The notes: a model not told the origin generated them from the letters alone. Shown: positions 50,991 to 60,206, counted from the first letter of the stretch. The stretch: DNA of 64,000 nucleotides from [Clostridium] fimetarium (GCF_900111235.1 NZ_FOJI01000006.1:1-64000), one strand, 5' to 3'. Made by a program: numbers and translations.

Positions 50991-51398
50991 ATGAAGATAA
51001 TACCAAAAGAAGATTTGATTGTCAGAGAATCTATGTCATTGTTTTTTGGAGGAGGCGAAATATGGTTTGAACAGTTAGACGCCCTTTCTATACACAAAGA
51101 TATTATATTAGATAAATTCATGAAGGATATGGAAACAATCAAAAGGCCATCATCGCCGGCATTAATAGGAATAAATTTAGATGAAACATTTGTTAATAAA
51201 GAAATAGCAGATACAATTATTAGTAATCTATCTCAAGCCAGTCAATTTGTGAGAAAAGTAGTCTTTGTTGGATTGGATAGCAAGGGGAAAAAGCAAATGA
51301 AGAAATCAATTGATAACAATCTTGTGCCAATTAGATTTGTATATACATTTATCAATGATTATGAATTGGCAAAGGAATGGTTGGTTAATATTGAATAG
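50991..51398 (+). CDS. Small protein of a clostridial family
   Basis: A 135-aa soluble alpha/beta protein: IIPKEDLIVRESMSLFFGG, SPALIGINLDETFVNKEIAD, VRKVVFVGLDSKGKKQMKK, FINDYELAKEWL. The layout recalls a SpoIIAA/STAS-like fold. Function unknown. GGAG at 50979-50982 fits the ATG at 50991. Begins immediately after the decayed Old Yellow Enzyme. Confidence 0.65.
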   Translation: MKIIPKEDLIVRESMSLFFGGGEIWFEQLDALSIHKDIILDKFMKDMETIKRPSSPALIGINLDETFVNKEIADTIISNLSQASQFVRKVVFVGLDSKGKKQMKKSIDNNLVPIRFVYTFINDYELAKEWLVNIE

Positions 51399-51466
51399 AT
51401 AGACAATTATTATTTTTCAAGGTATAATTTATGTATACTAAGATGAGGATGTGGGGGTGTACAATC

Positions 51467-53539
51467 GTGAAAAATAGAGAGTATAGGACGATAGATGATA
51501 AACAAATGAAGGATAATTATGAAGATTTCACACAGATGAAGAAAAAAGCTCGACCTGAATTGACTGCATTAAGAATTATAGGCCTTTACGTAATGATTGG
51601 AAGTCTGTGGATATTATTATCAGATAAAGTATTGGTAATGTTTCATGTAAGTGATTCTGTATTTAAGGAAATATCGATTTATAAGGGATGGTTTTATGTA
51701 ATCATTACAGGACTCATCTTTTTTTTGATTATATATAGATCACTAAGATTATATAAAGAATCTATTGATTATGTATTAATGAGTTACGATGAATTAAACT
51801 CAACCTATGAGGAAATTATGGCTATGAATGAAGAACTTGATCAACAAAATTCGGAACTTCAGAGACAAACAAATGCATTAATGATTAGTGAACAAAGAAA
51901 TCAGGTCATTGTGGATGGATCTTATGATGGGATTTGGGATTGGGATATTTTAAATGATATCTATTTTATACCGGATAAGTGGAAAAAGGAATTTGGATAT
52001 GAACCAGATGAAATAGGGAAGAAAATATCCCAAATCAAAGAATTATTTTATCCAGGAGACTGGGAAAAAGTAAAAGAATCAATGGATAAATATCTGATTG
52101 AGGAAAACGGAATTTTTGAATCAATTTGCAGGATTCGTAAGAAATCAGGAGAATATAGGTGGATTCTTACAAGGGGAAAAGGGGTGCTAGACGAAAATGG
52201 AAAACTTCAACGTATAGCAGGTTCACATACAGATATTACAGAAAGAAAAAAAATGGAGGAAAAACTGGAATCTTTGGCATACTATGATACATTAACCGGT
52301 CTTCCCAATCGTATTCTTTTTGAACGAAAAGTAACAGAATATATAGAACAAAATCAAAGGTTAGCAATCATTAATGTAGATATTGATGATTTAAAACGTA
52401 TTAATGATTTATTTGGACAGGAAGCAGGCGATAAATATTTGAATTATATTGCCAATTCACTCACTGCGGTGATGTCAGATACAGATATCATTGCACATTT
52501 AAGCGGTAATCAGTTCGCAATTGCACATGTGGTAAATGAAAAGTACGATGATACCAAAGATACATTAGAATTATTATTTCGCCAGATAAGAATACCATGG
52601 GAAATTAATGAAGACATATTATTCGTAACATCAAGTGCTGGATTGGCAATGTTTCCTGAGCATGGTACTACTTTTGCAACGTTAATGCAGAATGCAGAGA
52701 TTGCTATGTTTAATCAGAAGGATAAGGGAAAAGATGGTTATACCTTTTTCCAACCAATTATGTATGAAGAAACATTAATGATTGGACAGATAAATACGCA
52801 ACTAAGGAAAGCAATTGAAAATGAAGAATTTGTGTTACATTATCAACCACAGTACGATCTAAAAACAGGGAAAATGATTGCAATGGAGGCATTGATTCGT
52901 TGGAATCATCCTGAAAAAGGTATTATTCCACCAATGGAATTCATTCCATTTTCAGAAAAAACAGGCCAAATCATTCCAATTAGTATATGGGTATTTAAAA
53001 CAGCTATTATGCAAAAACGAGAATGGGTGAAAAAGGGATATGAGCCTTTGAAAATCGCTGTAAATATGTCTGGGCATGTTATTGCTGACGAATCTATCGT
53101 TGATATTTTGTGTGAGATGTTGCAAAATTACGAGATTAAGCCTGGAGAGATTGAAATAGAAGTGACAGAGACTGCAGTTATGCTTGATTTGGAGAGGGCA
53201 AAAGATAGTCTTAAACGATTGCGTTCTTATGGTATTTCAATTGCAATGGATGATTTTGGTACAGGTTATTCTTCACTGACTTATCTACATTCACTTCCCT
53301 TCGATATTTTAAAAATGGACAGAGAATTTATTAAAAACATTAAAACAGAAGATGAAGACAGCTTTATATATAAAACAGTAATTGATTTAGCACATAATAT
53401 GGATTTGATTATTGTTGCAGAGGGAATAGAGACAAGGGAGCAAAGAGACTTTTTACTGAAATATAATTGTGATATAGGTCAAGGATACTATTTCTCGAAA
53501 CCAATACCAGCGTCTGAAATCGAGAAAATGTTAGTTTGA
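51467..53539 (+). CDS. PAS-degenerate GGDEF-EAL membrane protein
   Basis: A 690-aa protein: two TM helices (about residues 30-55 and 72-97), a coiled coil, a PAS domain (SYDGIWDWDILN to DITERKKMEE), GGDEF and EAL. The GGDEF signature is SGNQF, so cyclase activity is not expected. The EAL domain retains EALIRW, NMS, VTETA, DDFGTGYSS, LKMDREF and VAEGIE, so it is a likely c-di-GMP phosphodiesterase. GTG at 51467 follows a G-rich site; ATGs at 51431 and 51443 are alternatives. Confidence 0.85.
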   Translation: MKNREYRTIDDKQMKDNYEDFTQMKKKARPELTALRIIGLYVMIGSLWILLSDKVLVMFHVSDSVFKEISIYKGWFYVIITGLIFFLIIYRSLRLYKESIDYVLMSYDELNSTYEEIMAMNEELDQQNSELQRQTNALMISEQRNQVIVDGSYDGIWDWDILNDIYFIPDKWKKEFGYEPDEIGKKISQIKELFYPGDWEKVKESMDKYLIEENGIFESICRIRKKSGEYRWILTRGKGVLDENGKLQRIAGSHTDITERKKMEEKLESLAYYDTLTGLPNRILFERKVTEYIEQNQRLAIINVDIDDLKRINDLFGQEAGDKYLNYIANSLTAVMSDTDIIAHLSGNQFAIAHVVNEKYDDTKDTLELLFRQIRIPWEINEDILFVTSSAGLAMFPEHGTTFATLMQNAEIAMFNQKDKGKDGYTFFQPIMYEETLMIGQINTQLRKAIENEEFVLHYQPQYDLKTGKMIAMEALIRWNHPEKGIIPPMEFIPFSEKTGQIIPISIWVFKTAIMQKREWVKKGYEPLKIAVNMSGHVIADESIVDILCEMLQNYEIKPGEIEIEVTETAVMLDLERAKDSLKRLRSYGISIAMDDFGTGYSSLTYLHSLPFDILKMDREFIKNIKTEDEDSFIYKTVIDLAHNMDLIIVAEGIETREQRDFLLKYNCDIGQGYYFSKPIPASEIEKMLV

Positions 53540-53601
53540 AATTTAAATATATCTGAACGGATTACTGATTTGAAGCATAAAATAGTAGTGGGGTGAGAAA
53601 T

Positions 53602-54090
53602 ATGCTGACAAAAGTTACTTATAACCGAGAAGCAGCAACTCAATACGCTATTAAATGGGCGCTTGCACGTAATCCTATTTATAATGATTTCGATGAAAAT
53701 GGCAGTGACAGTACAAATTTTGCTTCTCAGAGTATTCAAGCAGGAAGCGGTATTATGAACGATACACCTGTTATGGGTTGGTATTATAATAATAAAAATG
53801 ACCTTACTTCGTCATGGTCAGAGTTACAGTATCTTTATAATTTCTTGATTTATAATAAATCGGTGGGGCCTTACGCAGAAGTGGTTGATAAGCGCAGAAT
53901 GGAGCTGGGTGATATCGTACAATTAAAAGATGAATCCGGTAGATTTTATCATTCACTTGTTGTTGTCTCGATTGATCACGATATATTAGTAGCTGCACAC
54001 ACGTTAGATGTACTCTATAAACCACTTTCAAGTTATGAATTTGCTCAGATTCGTTATATCCATATTAATGGGGTTCGAATATACACCTGA
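53602..54090 (+). CDS. Amidase-6 domain protein with Ser in the Cys position
   Basis: A 162-aa protein of the putative amidase domain (amidase_6): NREAATQYAIKWALARNPIY, WYYNNKNDLTSSWS, LGDIVQLKD, and FYHSLVVVS with the expected His. The nucleophile motif, usually GDCTNFVSQC, reads SDSTNFASQS: Ser replaces the catalytic Cys and also a second Cys. A Ser variant may be inactive or changed in chemistry. No signal peptide. It is 50 bp before a LysM gene. Confidence 0.8.
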   Translation: MLTKVTYNREAATQYAIKWALARNPIYNDFDENGSDSTNFASQSIQAGSGIMNDTPVMGWYYNNKNDLTSSWSELQYLYNFLIYNKSVGPYAEVVDKRRMELGDIVQLKDESGRFYHSLVVVSIDHDILVAAHTLDVLYKPLSSYEFAQIRYIHINGVRIYT

Positions 54091-54140
54091 TACATGTAGC
54101 AATACTTTTATAACATCCATATATTAATTAATATGATATT

Positions 54141-54911
54141 ATGAAAGCAGTGATTACTATGCACCAATGTCCTATGGATATATTTCAATATACAATTGAG
54201 CCAGGCGACTCATTGGAGAAAATAGCAGGGCAATTTAATACTTCAGTTAATTTGATTGCTAGCGGAAATCCTAAAATCAGCTTAGATAATCTGAGTATTG
54301 GGCAAGTGATTTGTATACCATCATGGTTTGCACATCATTATAATATTCAAAGTATTTCTAATAATACAGAATATAGTAGACAAGAAATCGATATAATGAA
54401 TGAAATGCGTAGGCTTTGGGAAGAACATATTACTTGGACCAGAATGACCATTATAAGCATGGTAGAAAACTTAGCAGATGTAGACCTTGTAACGAAACGT
54501 CTTCTTAGAAATCCTTCTGATTTTGCAACGCTATTAAAGGCGTTATATGGAGATGAAGTAGCCTCAAAATTCGAAGAATTATTTACAAATCATCTAGTTA
54601 TTGCAGCACAACTTGTAAAAGCATCGATGTCTGATGATAAAACAGCCGCTTTGGATGCAGAACGAAGATGGTATGCAAATGCCGACGAAATAGCTGCATT
54701 TCTTGCGAGTATAAATCCATATTGGTCAGAAAAAATATGGAAAGAAATGATGTATGAACATCTTGCACTTACAAAATCTGAAGTCGTCAATAGAATTAAT
54801 AAATACTATGCGGCAGATATTTTGGTCTATGATAAAATTCAAACGCAAGCATTGAAAATGGCAGACATAATGTCAGAAGGCATTTTACGTCAATTTCCAA
54901 ATAAGTTTTGA
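54141..54911 (+). CDS. LysM protein with all-helical C-terminal domain
   Basis: A 256-aa protein without signal peptide. LysM at about residues 13-57 (YTIEPGDSLEKIAGQFN). From about 75 a helical domain: MRRLWEEHITWTRMTIISM, LADVDLVTKRLLRNPSDFA, WYANADEIAAFLASINPYW. This domain is seen in Firmicutes proteins sometimes misnamed acetylglutamate kinase. It may bind peptidoglycan and a second partner. Together with the adjacent amidase-like gene it suggests spore or wall function. Confidence 0.78.
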   Translation: MKAVITMHQCPMDIFQYTIEPGDSLEKIAGQFNTSVNLIASGNPKISLDNLSIGQVICIPSWFAHHYNIQSISNNTEYSRQEIDIMNEMRRLWEEHITWTRMTIISMVENLADVDLVTKRLLRNPSDFATLLKALYGDEVASKFEELFTNHLVIAAQLVKASMSDDKTAALDAERRWYANADEIAAFLASINPYWSEKIWKEMMYEHLALTKSEVVNRINKYYAADILVYDKIQTQALKMADIMSEGILRQFPNKF

Positions 54912-54918
54912 TATAAAT

Positions 54919-54966
54919 CATAAAAAGCACTATCTTAAATATAAATAAGATAGTGCTTTTTATGAT
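54919..54966 (+). terminator. Rho-independent terminator
   Basis: AAAAAGCACTATCTTA pairs with TAAGATAGTGCTTTTT around an 8-nt loop, a perfect 16-bp stem. It ends the LysM gene. Confidence 0.95.
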
Positions 54967-55117
54967 TTATTCAGAAATAAAATAATTACAGATAAAATAA
55001 TTATAAATGAATATAACTTGTAAAAGCCTCTAAATAGTGATATTATAAACGATAATAATTACTAAGATAACTCGTAGTAATTAACATAAATACTGACAGA
55101 TAAAAGGAGAATCACAT

Positions 55118-56911
55118 ATGAAAGGAACCGTAGTTTCATCATGGATTGAATCTAGCAAAATACTATTTGGAAAGAGTGTTGTAGAGAAGGTTTTACAAAG
55201 TTATAACTTTCCAATTGATTATATTTTTTCACCACTAGAGGATGTAGAGGATAAAACAGCAACAGGTTTGATAGATGATATTGGAAAGGCTGTAGGAAAG
55301 AGTCATATTGAAATATGGGGTACAATGGGTGAAGAAAATATTAAGACATTTAGTAAAAATTACCCTGGATTTTTCCGTCATGAATCAGCTTATCAATTTT
55401 TGAAATCAATGAATGATGTACATGTTATTGTAATGAAGAGATTTAAAGGAGCGGTCCCTCCAATTTTAGATATGAAACCAATATCTTCACACGAAGTGCT
55501 TTTTACATACCGTTCCAAAAGAGGAATGGGTGATTACTTAAATGGACTAATCATCGGGGTGTCCCATTATTTCAAGGAAAAAATCATAGTTGAAGTACTT
55601 AATCATACCCAAGCAGAAATTCAAATGAAGCTAACCTTTGAAAATGAAATACAATTCATTAAAAAATATAGATTGAATCAGATACTTTCGTTTGGAATTC
55701 TTAAAAATGTAACTTTAAAGTCAGCCGTTTTGAATACAGTTTTAGTTGGATTGGCCTCATTGATCGTTCTTTCCAATCCAATACAATCATTACTGATTAG
55801 TGGAATTACGTTAGTCGTTTCATTATGTACTTCATATATTTTCCATAGGCCACAAAAACTTATTTCACAAGAATTATTAAAACTAAGTAATAGAAATTTT
55901 GTTGAAACTATGCATATTCGCTCTAATGATGAATATGAAACAATCATGGAGATGCTAAACGAAGTAAAAAGAAGTGTTCAAAAGGATTTCATTGGTTTTA
56001 ATGCGATAGTAGATGAGATGTATACATTCAATAATTCGGTTTCTGATATAGCAAATACAATGCAAGCGACTTCAAATGATATTACAGGTGTCCTTGATGA
56101 AGTGGCGATAGCAGCAACAACACAAGCAGAAGATACAGAAAAAGTTGTTTATGTGCTAAATGATAGTATTAAGAGTGTGACAAGAATTTCAGGTGAAAGC
56201 CAGAAAAATAAGAATGAAATTGAAAATGCTGTAATCAGCATTGAAAACAGTTTCCTCAACGTGCAAAATACGGCGTCTCAAATTAATTCAGTGCTTACCA
56301 AATTTGGTGAAATTAAAAATAATAGTAATGAGTTACAGCGTAATGCCGCTAATATCACTCAGATTGTATCCATAGTAGCTGGAATTGCAAAGCAAATTAA
56401 TCTTTTGGCGTTGAATGCATCTATAGAAGCTGCAAGAGCAGGAGAGGCAGGTCGAGGTTTTGCAGTTGTTGCTGAAGAAGTTCGTAAGCTTTCAGAAGAA
56501 ACGAATCACGCAGTTCAACAAATTAATGGTAGTTTGACAAGTTTTGTATCTAGTGTAGGAGACGTTGTAGAAGGCATTGATACCCAATACAGTGTCCTTG
56601 AAACCGAAAATGCGAATTTGACAGGAGCTGTACAAACATCAAGTCAGTCAAATGAAAACTTAAAAGGTGTTTCAAGCTTGATGATTAAAACATCACAAGA
56701 GCTTCAAATGGAAGCTGATAATATCTCCTCATTATTTGACAATATTCAGAACTTAGCTTCAATTGCCGAAGAGAATTCAGCAGCAACAGAGGAAGCAAGC
56801 TCAAATGTAGCTGTATATGTGGATCAAATCAGTGAACTAACTGACCAGATTTCAGTATTTGATTTGATGATTAAAAATTTCCAAGATGATTTAAGTAAGT
56901 ATAAGGTATAA
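55118..56911 (+). CDS. H-NOX-containing methyl-accepting chemotaxis protein
   Basis: A 597-aa signal transducer. Residues 1-180 form an H-NOX heme domain: Trp9 (MKGTVVSSW), proximal His102 ([10 protein letters not shown]), YRSKR (Tyr131, Ser133, Arg135) and Tyr140. Two TM helices follow (about 205-250), then HAMP-like and the MCP signalling domain with [20 protein letters not shown] (hairpin tip). Numbering runs without gaps against the thermophilic Tar4 H-NOX as I remember it, and Trp9/Asn74/Tyr140, its distal pocket, are all present, so oxygen binding rather than only NO is predicted. Likely used for oxygen avoidance. Confidence 0.92.
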   Translation: MKGTVVSSWIESSKILFGKSVVEKVLQSYNFPIDYIFSPLEDVEDKTATGLIDDIGKAVGKSHIEIWGTMGEENIKTFSKNYPGFFRHESAYQFLKSMNDVHVIVMKRFKGAVPPILDMKPISSHEVLFTYRSKRGMGDYLNGLIIGVSHYFKEKIIVEVLNHTQAEIQMKLTFENEIQFIKKYRLNQILSFGILKNVTLKSAVLNTVLVGLASLIVLSNPIQSLLISGITLVVSLCTSYIFHRPQKLISQELLKLSNRNFVETMHIRSNDEYETIMEMLNEVKRSVQKDFIGFNAIVDEMYTFNNSVSDIANTMQATSNDITGVLDEVAIAATTQAEDTEKVVYVLNDSIKSVTRISGESQKNKNEIENAVISIENSFLNVQNTASQINSVLTKFGEIKNNSNELQRNAANITQIVSIVAGIAKQINLLALNASIEAARAGEAGRGFAVVAEEVRKLSEETNHAVQQINGSLTSFVSSVGDVVEGIDTQYSVLETENANLTGAVQTSSQSNENLKGVSSLMIKTSQELQMEADNISSLFDNIQNLASIAEENSAATEEASSNVAVYVDQISELTDQISVFDLMIKNFQDDLSKYKV

Positions 56912-56969
56912 GGTATAATAGCTATTTGGATTCGCATTACTTAAATGTTGCGAGTTAAAGTGATTTTGA

Positions 56970-57027
56970 AAAAAAACATAGGTTGCGTTCAGGAAATAAA
57001 TGCCTGAAAGCAATCTATGTTTTTTCT
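56970..57027 (+). terminator. Terminator of the chemoreceptor gene
   Basis: AAAAAACATAGGTTGC-TTCAGG pairs with CCTGAA-GCAATCTATGTTTTTT. T-runs on both strands, so it can also stop the converging minus-strand gene. Confidence 0.9.
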
Positions 57028-57060
57028 TAATGTAGAAAATGCAGTTATGTAGAATGTGAT

Positions 57061-57456
57061 TTAAAATGTTATGGTTATAGGAGCTCCTGTAAAGGAATAG
57101 ATGGTGGCAGTAGCATCCTTAAGATAAAGAACTTCGCAATTCCCGTCGTCAGCTGCGTACATCCCTTTGATGCTTGGATTTTCATCAATCATATATTGTC
57201 TAGCTTCAATTCTATCATCTTGTACAACAGTAGCCTCGATACGAATCCAAGTCCCATCTGAATACATAGCACAGATTTCTGTTTTAGGATCTTTTTTTAT
57301 TTGTTTAAATACGTTCTTAATATTTCCGGTTTGGATATAGAGTTTATTCTCAAAAATACCCAAGGCTCCAAATGGTCTTACACGAGGCTGGTCACCTTCT
57401 GTTGTAGCAAGATAGAATACGCCACATTTCTTTAAATATTCATATACTTCGTTCAT
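57061..57456 (-). CDS. Pyridoxamine-phosphate-oxidase-family flavoprotein
   Basis: A 131-aa split-barrel FMN protein of the PNPOx-like group: FYLATTEGDQPRVRPFGA, LYIQTGNIKNVFKQIKKDP and WIRIEATVVQDD. A small flavoprotein, perhaps a reductase of F420- or quinone-like type; true pyridoxamine oxidase is not implied. GGAGGACG site. Divergent from an HxlR regulator that probably controls it. Confidence 0.87.
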   Translation of the reverse strand: MNEVYEYLKKCGVFYLATTEGDQPRVRPFGALGIFENKLYIQTGNIKNVFKQIKKDPKTEICAMYSDGTWIRIEATVVQDDRIEARQYMIDENPSIKGMYAADDGNCEVLYLKDATATIYSFTGAPITITF

Positions 57457-57505
57457 TTAAACGTCCTCCACTAAATCTCAATATTGATTTCAAGTTACCT
57501 TGATG

Positions 57506-57578
57506 GTATAATTATATATAGTTAGGCGTAATTATACAAGTACGATGTTTTAGTGTACTAAGTATCTTTTGTGATACT
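57506..57578. promoter_or_regulatory. Operator region between PNPOx and HxlR genes
   Basis: GTATAATTA at 57506-57514 and TAATTATAC at 57529-57537 form a perfect 9-bp inverted repeat with a 14-bp spacer. A second dyad AGTATC-TTTTGT-GATACT lies at 57561-57578, next to the HxlR ribosome site. Both are candidate HxlR binding sites. Confidence 0.55.
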
Positions 57579-57589
57579 AAAGGAGGAAT

Positions 57590-57919
57590 ATGGAGAAAGA
57601 TTTATATGGAGTTTGTCCGTTTGTGACAGCTCAAAAGATACTCACTGGAAAATGGACGTTACTTATAATGCATCATTTAAACTTGAAAACGATGCGATTC
57701 AGTGAACTACAGAGAGCACTTCCGCATTTAACACAATCAACATTAACAAAACAACTTCGCATGATGGAGGGAAATGGGCTAGTCATTAGAACTGTGTATA
57801 GTCAGATACCACCAAAGGTAGAGTATTCATTAAGTGATTTGGGTTATGAGTTTAAACCTGTTTTAAGTACGCTTGAAACGTGGGGAAATAAATATTTAGA
57901 TTTTCTGAAAAAAAATTAA
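57590..57919 (+). CDS. HxlR-family regulator
   Basis: A 109-aa winged-helix regulator: CPFVTAQKILTGKWTLLIM with the conserved N-terminal Cys (Cys9), FSELQRALPHLTQSTLTKQL, VEYSLSDLGYEFKPVL. HxlR proteins of the YodB/HypR group sense electrophiles through that Cys. Divergently placed to the PNPOx gene, with dyads between, so autoregulation is likely. AAGGAGG site. Confidence 0.9.
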   Translation: MEKDLYGVCPFVTAQKILTGKWTLLIMHHLNLKTMRFSELQRALPHLTQSTLTKQLRMMEGNGLVIRTVYSQIPPKVEYSLSDLGYEFKPVLSTLETWGNKYLDFLKKN

Positions 57920-57935
57920 CCTAATTGAATTTGTA

Positions 57936-57964
57936 TTGACACAAAAATTTTATTACAATATAAT
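57936..57964 (+). promoter_or_regulatory. Consensus promoter before DUF2812 gene
   Basis: TTGACA at 57936-57941 and TATAAT at 57959-57964, 17-bp spacing: an exact match to the vegetative consensus. Confidence 0.8.
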
Positions 57965-58039
57965 TCAAGTTATAGAGTGAATATGGGAAAAATTGTATAA
58001 AGATAGGTTGTAAAAGTAGAAGTTAAAGGGGGCGTTTAT

Positions 58040-58624
58040 ATGTATGAAAACAAAAGAACAATTTGGAAATTCTATACTTCAATAGATGCAGAAGAGGTAT
58101 TTATTAATGAAATGTGTAAAAAAGGCTGGAAGCTTTGTGGTATTATTTTAGGTAGTAGGTTTGAATTTATCAAATGTAATCCAGGTGAATTTATATGTAA
58201 AACTTATTTTACGGTTGATAAGAATGGAAATACGGATAAAAGAAAAAATGCAGTAATGCGGAATAATCTGATTACCATAGGTGCTGAGATCATTGAAGAA
58301 CGTTTCAATATGGAGACAAAAAGCCATATTTATGCATTACGCAAGGCTGAATTAGGAGCATTTGAAATCCGAAATGACTTGAATGCCAATATAGAAGAGG
58401 TCGAATCAAGAATGAAGTATCATACTAATTATGGTGTTATTTTTATAGCGCTTGGAGCAATGATATTGACGATGGGAAACGTATTTGTGGCAATTCTTGA
58501 AATGTTAGCAGCTATGTTTATGCTGTTACCTGTTTCGAAATATAAGAAGAAGTTAATTGAATTAAAGAAGCAAAGAGAAATCATCTGGCAACATAAAATT
58601 CACTCAGAAGAATCGACAAAGTAA
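58040..58624 (+). CDS. DUF2812 membrane protein
   Basis: A 194-aa DUF2812 protein: WKFYTSIDAEEVFINEMCKKGW starts the domain, and the C-terminus has two TM helices (YGVIFIALGAMILTMG, VAILEMLAAMFMLLP). DUF2812 genes usually sit beside PadR regulators; none is present here. Function unknown. AAAGGGGG site. Confidence 0.82.
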   Translation: MYENKRTIWKFYTSIDAEEVFINEMCKKGWKLCGIILGSRFEFIKCNPGEFICKTYFTVDKNGNTDKRKNAVMRNNLITIGAEIIEERFNMETKSHIYALRKAELGAFEIRNDLNANIEEVESRMKYHTNYGVIFIALGAMILTMGNVFVAILEMLAAMFMLLPVSKYKKKLIELKKQREIIWQHKIHSEESTK

Positions 58625-58709
58625 TCGACGTGGCAGTTCTTAACTTCTTTCTGATGTGATAAGGATAATAAAATAAGCAAAGTAACAGACAAAATCACGG
58701 AGGAATCCT

Positions 58710-59051
58710 ATGAATATACAAATATTTGGAAAGGCAAAATGTTTTGATACGAAAAAGGCCGAACGATATTTTAAAGAACGTGGAACTAAGTTTCAATTAA
58801 TTGATTTGAAAGAAAAAGGTATGAGTAAAGGTGAATTTAACAGTGTAAAGCAAGCAGTCGGTGGTTATGAAAAGTTGATTGACCCAAATTGCAAGAACAA
58901 AGATATCCTTGCTCTAATCAAATATATTTCAGAGGAAGATAAGGAAGAGAAGATATTAGAAAATCCACTTATAATATTAACACCTGTAGTAAGAAATGGT
59001 AAACAGGCTACTGTAGGTTATCAGCCAGATGTGTGGAAAAACTGGGATTGA
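58710..59051 (+). CDS. ArsC/Spx-like protein (YffB type)
   Basis: A 113-aa thioredoxin-fold protein of the ArsC family. Single active-site Cys11 in FGKAKCFDTKKAERYFKERG, then LIDLKEKGMSKGEF. The CxxT pattern differs from arsenate reductase CxxS, and the Arg pattern of ArsC is not clear, so it may be a reductase of another type rather than Spx. No arsenic genes adjacent. CGGAGG site. Confidence 0.83.
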   Translation: MNIQIFGKAKCFDTKKAERYFKERGTKFQLIDLKEKGMSKGEFNSVKQAVGGYEKLIDPNCKNKDILALIKYISEEDKEEKILENPLIILTPVVRNGKQATVGYQPDVWKNWD

Positions 59052-59179
59052 TTTACAGGAAATACAAGAGAATTATCTTCTCAAAGCATAAGCAAAGAAG
59101 TGACTTTATGTGAAAAGTGTAACGAGATATTTGCATATACTAGAAAACATATTGAGAAATAAGAATTTGGAGGAAGAAA

Positions 59180-59776
59180 ATGACTCATATTTACTTTGTA
59201 AGGCATGCACAGCCTGAACATGAGTGGCAAGAGGATCGAACACGTCCTTTAACCGAAGAAGGAAAGCGAGATAGTAAAAAGGTAACTCAAATTTTAAGCG
59301 ATATTCATATTGATTGTGCCTTTTCAAGTCCATATCAGCGGAGCATAGATACAATTTTTGAAAGTACGACAACCCATTGTTTAGAGATTGTAACAGATGA
59401 GAGATTTCGAGAACGCGAAAAGGGACAAAATGGAAATGATTTCGGAATATTTCAAAAAAGATGGAGCGATTTTGATTTCCATGAAGAAGGTGGAGAATCA
59501 CTTAATATGGTTCAGAAGCGTAATATCGAAGCATTTATGGAAATATTACGTGACCATAGAGATGAAAATATACTAATTGGAACACACGGTACAGCTTTGA
59601 GTACTATTTTGAATTATTATGAACCCACCTATAATTGTGACAGCTTTCTTAGAATTATTGATTTTATGCCTTATATAATTCGTTTGGATTTCGATGAGCT
59701 AAGATATTTTAAAAAAGAAGAATTGTTATACGTTGAAAAAGAGTTCAAAGGTGCTATAAGAGCAGATAAAAAGTAA
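59180..59776 (+). CDS. Histidine phosphatase family protein
   Basis: A 198-aa phosphoglycerate-mutase-like phosphatase. VRHAQPE (catalytic His in RH-A), SSPYQRSIDT, EREKGQNGND with acid/base Glu, and IGTHGTAL with the second His are in place. Substrate unknown. GGAGG site. Confidence 0.9.
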   Translation: MTHIYFVRHAQPEHEWQEDRTRPLTEEGKRDSKKVTQILSDIHIDCAFSSPYQRSIDTIFESTTTHCLEIVTDERFREREKGQNGNDFGIFQKRWSDFDFHEEGGESLNMVQKRNIEAFMEILRDHRDENILIGTHGTALSTILNYYEPTYNCDSFLRIIDFMPYIIRLDFDELRYFKKEELLYVEKEFKGAIRADKK

Positions 59777-59812
59777 TTTTGATAAATTTTAAAATATGTA
59801 AAATATAAAAAT

Positions 59813-59922
59813 AAGGAGGACCAATATATGAACACACCTAATTTTTTTGCATAGCAAAGGCTATTGCATATAAATACGATAAATAGCCTCTGCTATTCCT
59901 AAAAAGAAAAATTAAATTAGGA
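59813..59922 (+). promoter_or_regulatory. Leader-peptide/hairpin element, copy 1
   Basis: AAGGAGG at 59813-59819 precedes an 8-codon ORF (59828-59854) encoding MNTPNFFA. Its TAG stop opens a 14-nt arm TAGCAAAGGCTATT (59852-59865) that pairs with AATAGCCTCTGCTA (59882-59895), one mismatch. A second stem TCCTAA (59897-59902)/TTAGGA (59917-59922) covers the ribosome site of the next gene at 59930. The plan is that of a translational attenuator: ribosomes stalled on the mini-ORF would disrupt the first stem. Confidence 0.6.
59828..59854 (+). CDS. Leader peptide MNTPNFFA
   Basis: Eight-codon ORF with a consensus ribosome site (spacing 8 nt), its stop codon lying inside the hairpin arm. The second copy at 60429 encodes MKNPQFNA; the pattern M-x-x-P-x-F-x-A is shared. 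Probably a regulatory peptide rather than a product. Confidence 0.5.
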   Translation: MNTPNFFA

Positions 59923-59929
59923 GAGCAAA

Positions 59930-60202
59930 ATGAGCTATAAGAAAGCAAATAAGGTTCTGCCAAATGAATTGGTAGAAATCATACAACAATACATAGATGG
60001 TGAATATATCTATATTCCACGAAAAGAAACAACAAGAAAGAAGTGGGGAACAGATACGTCCACTCGTAAAGATTTATTAGAAAGAAATAATCGAATTTAT
60101 GAAGATTATCAAAACGGTATCTTGGTATCTGATTTAGTAGAAAAATATTATTTGTCGTTAAAGAGTATTCAACGGATTCTTTTGCAAGAGAAAAGAAGAT
60201 GA
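59930..60202 (+). CDS. CD3324-family HTH protein
   Basis: A 90-aa protein of the CD3324 family, related to Mor-type transcription activators: VLPNELVEIIQQYIDGEYIYIPR and a helix-turn-helix RNNRIYEDYQNGILVSDL plus YYLSLKSIQRIL. Such proteins often follow a leader of this kind in Clostridia. Target unknown. Confidence 0.88.
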   Translation: MSYKKANKVLPNELVEIIQQYIDGEYIYIPRKETTRKKWGTDTSTRKDLLERNNRIYEDYQNGILVSDLVEKYYLSLKSIQRILLQEKRR

Positions 60203-60206
60203 GCAT

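Noticed and set aside
54141-54911. Acetylglutamate kinase
   Set aside because: The helical domain is sometimes annotated so, but there is no kinase motif; described as LysM plus helical domain.
58710-59051. Arsenate reductase of an arsenic operon
   Set aside because: Motif differs from ArsC and the gene lies 34 kb from arsP with no arsenic neighbours; called only as ArsC/Spx-like.
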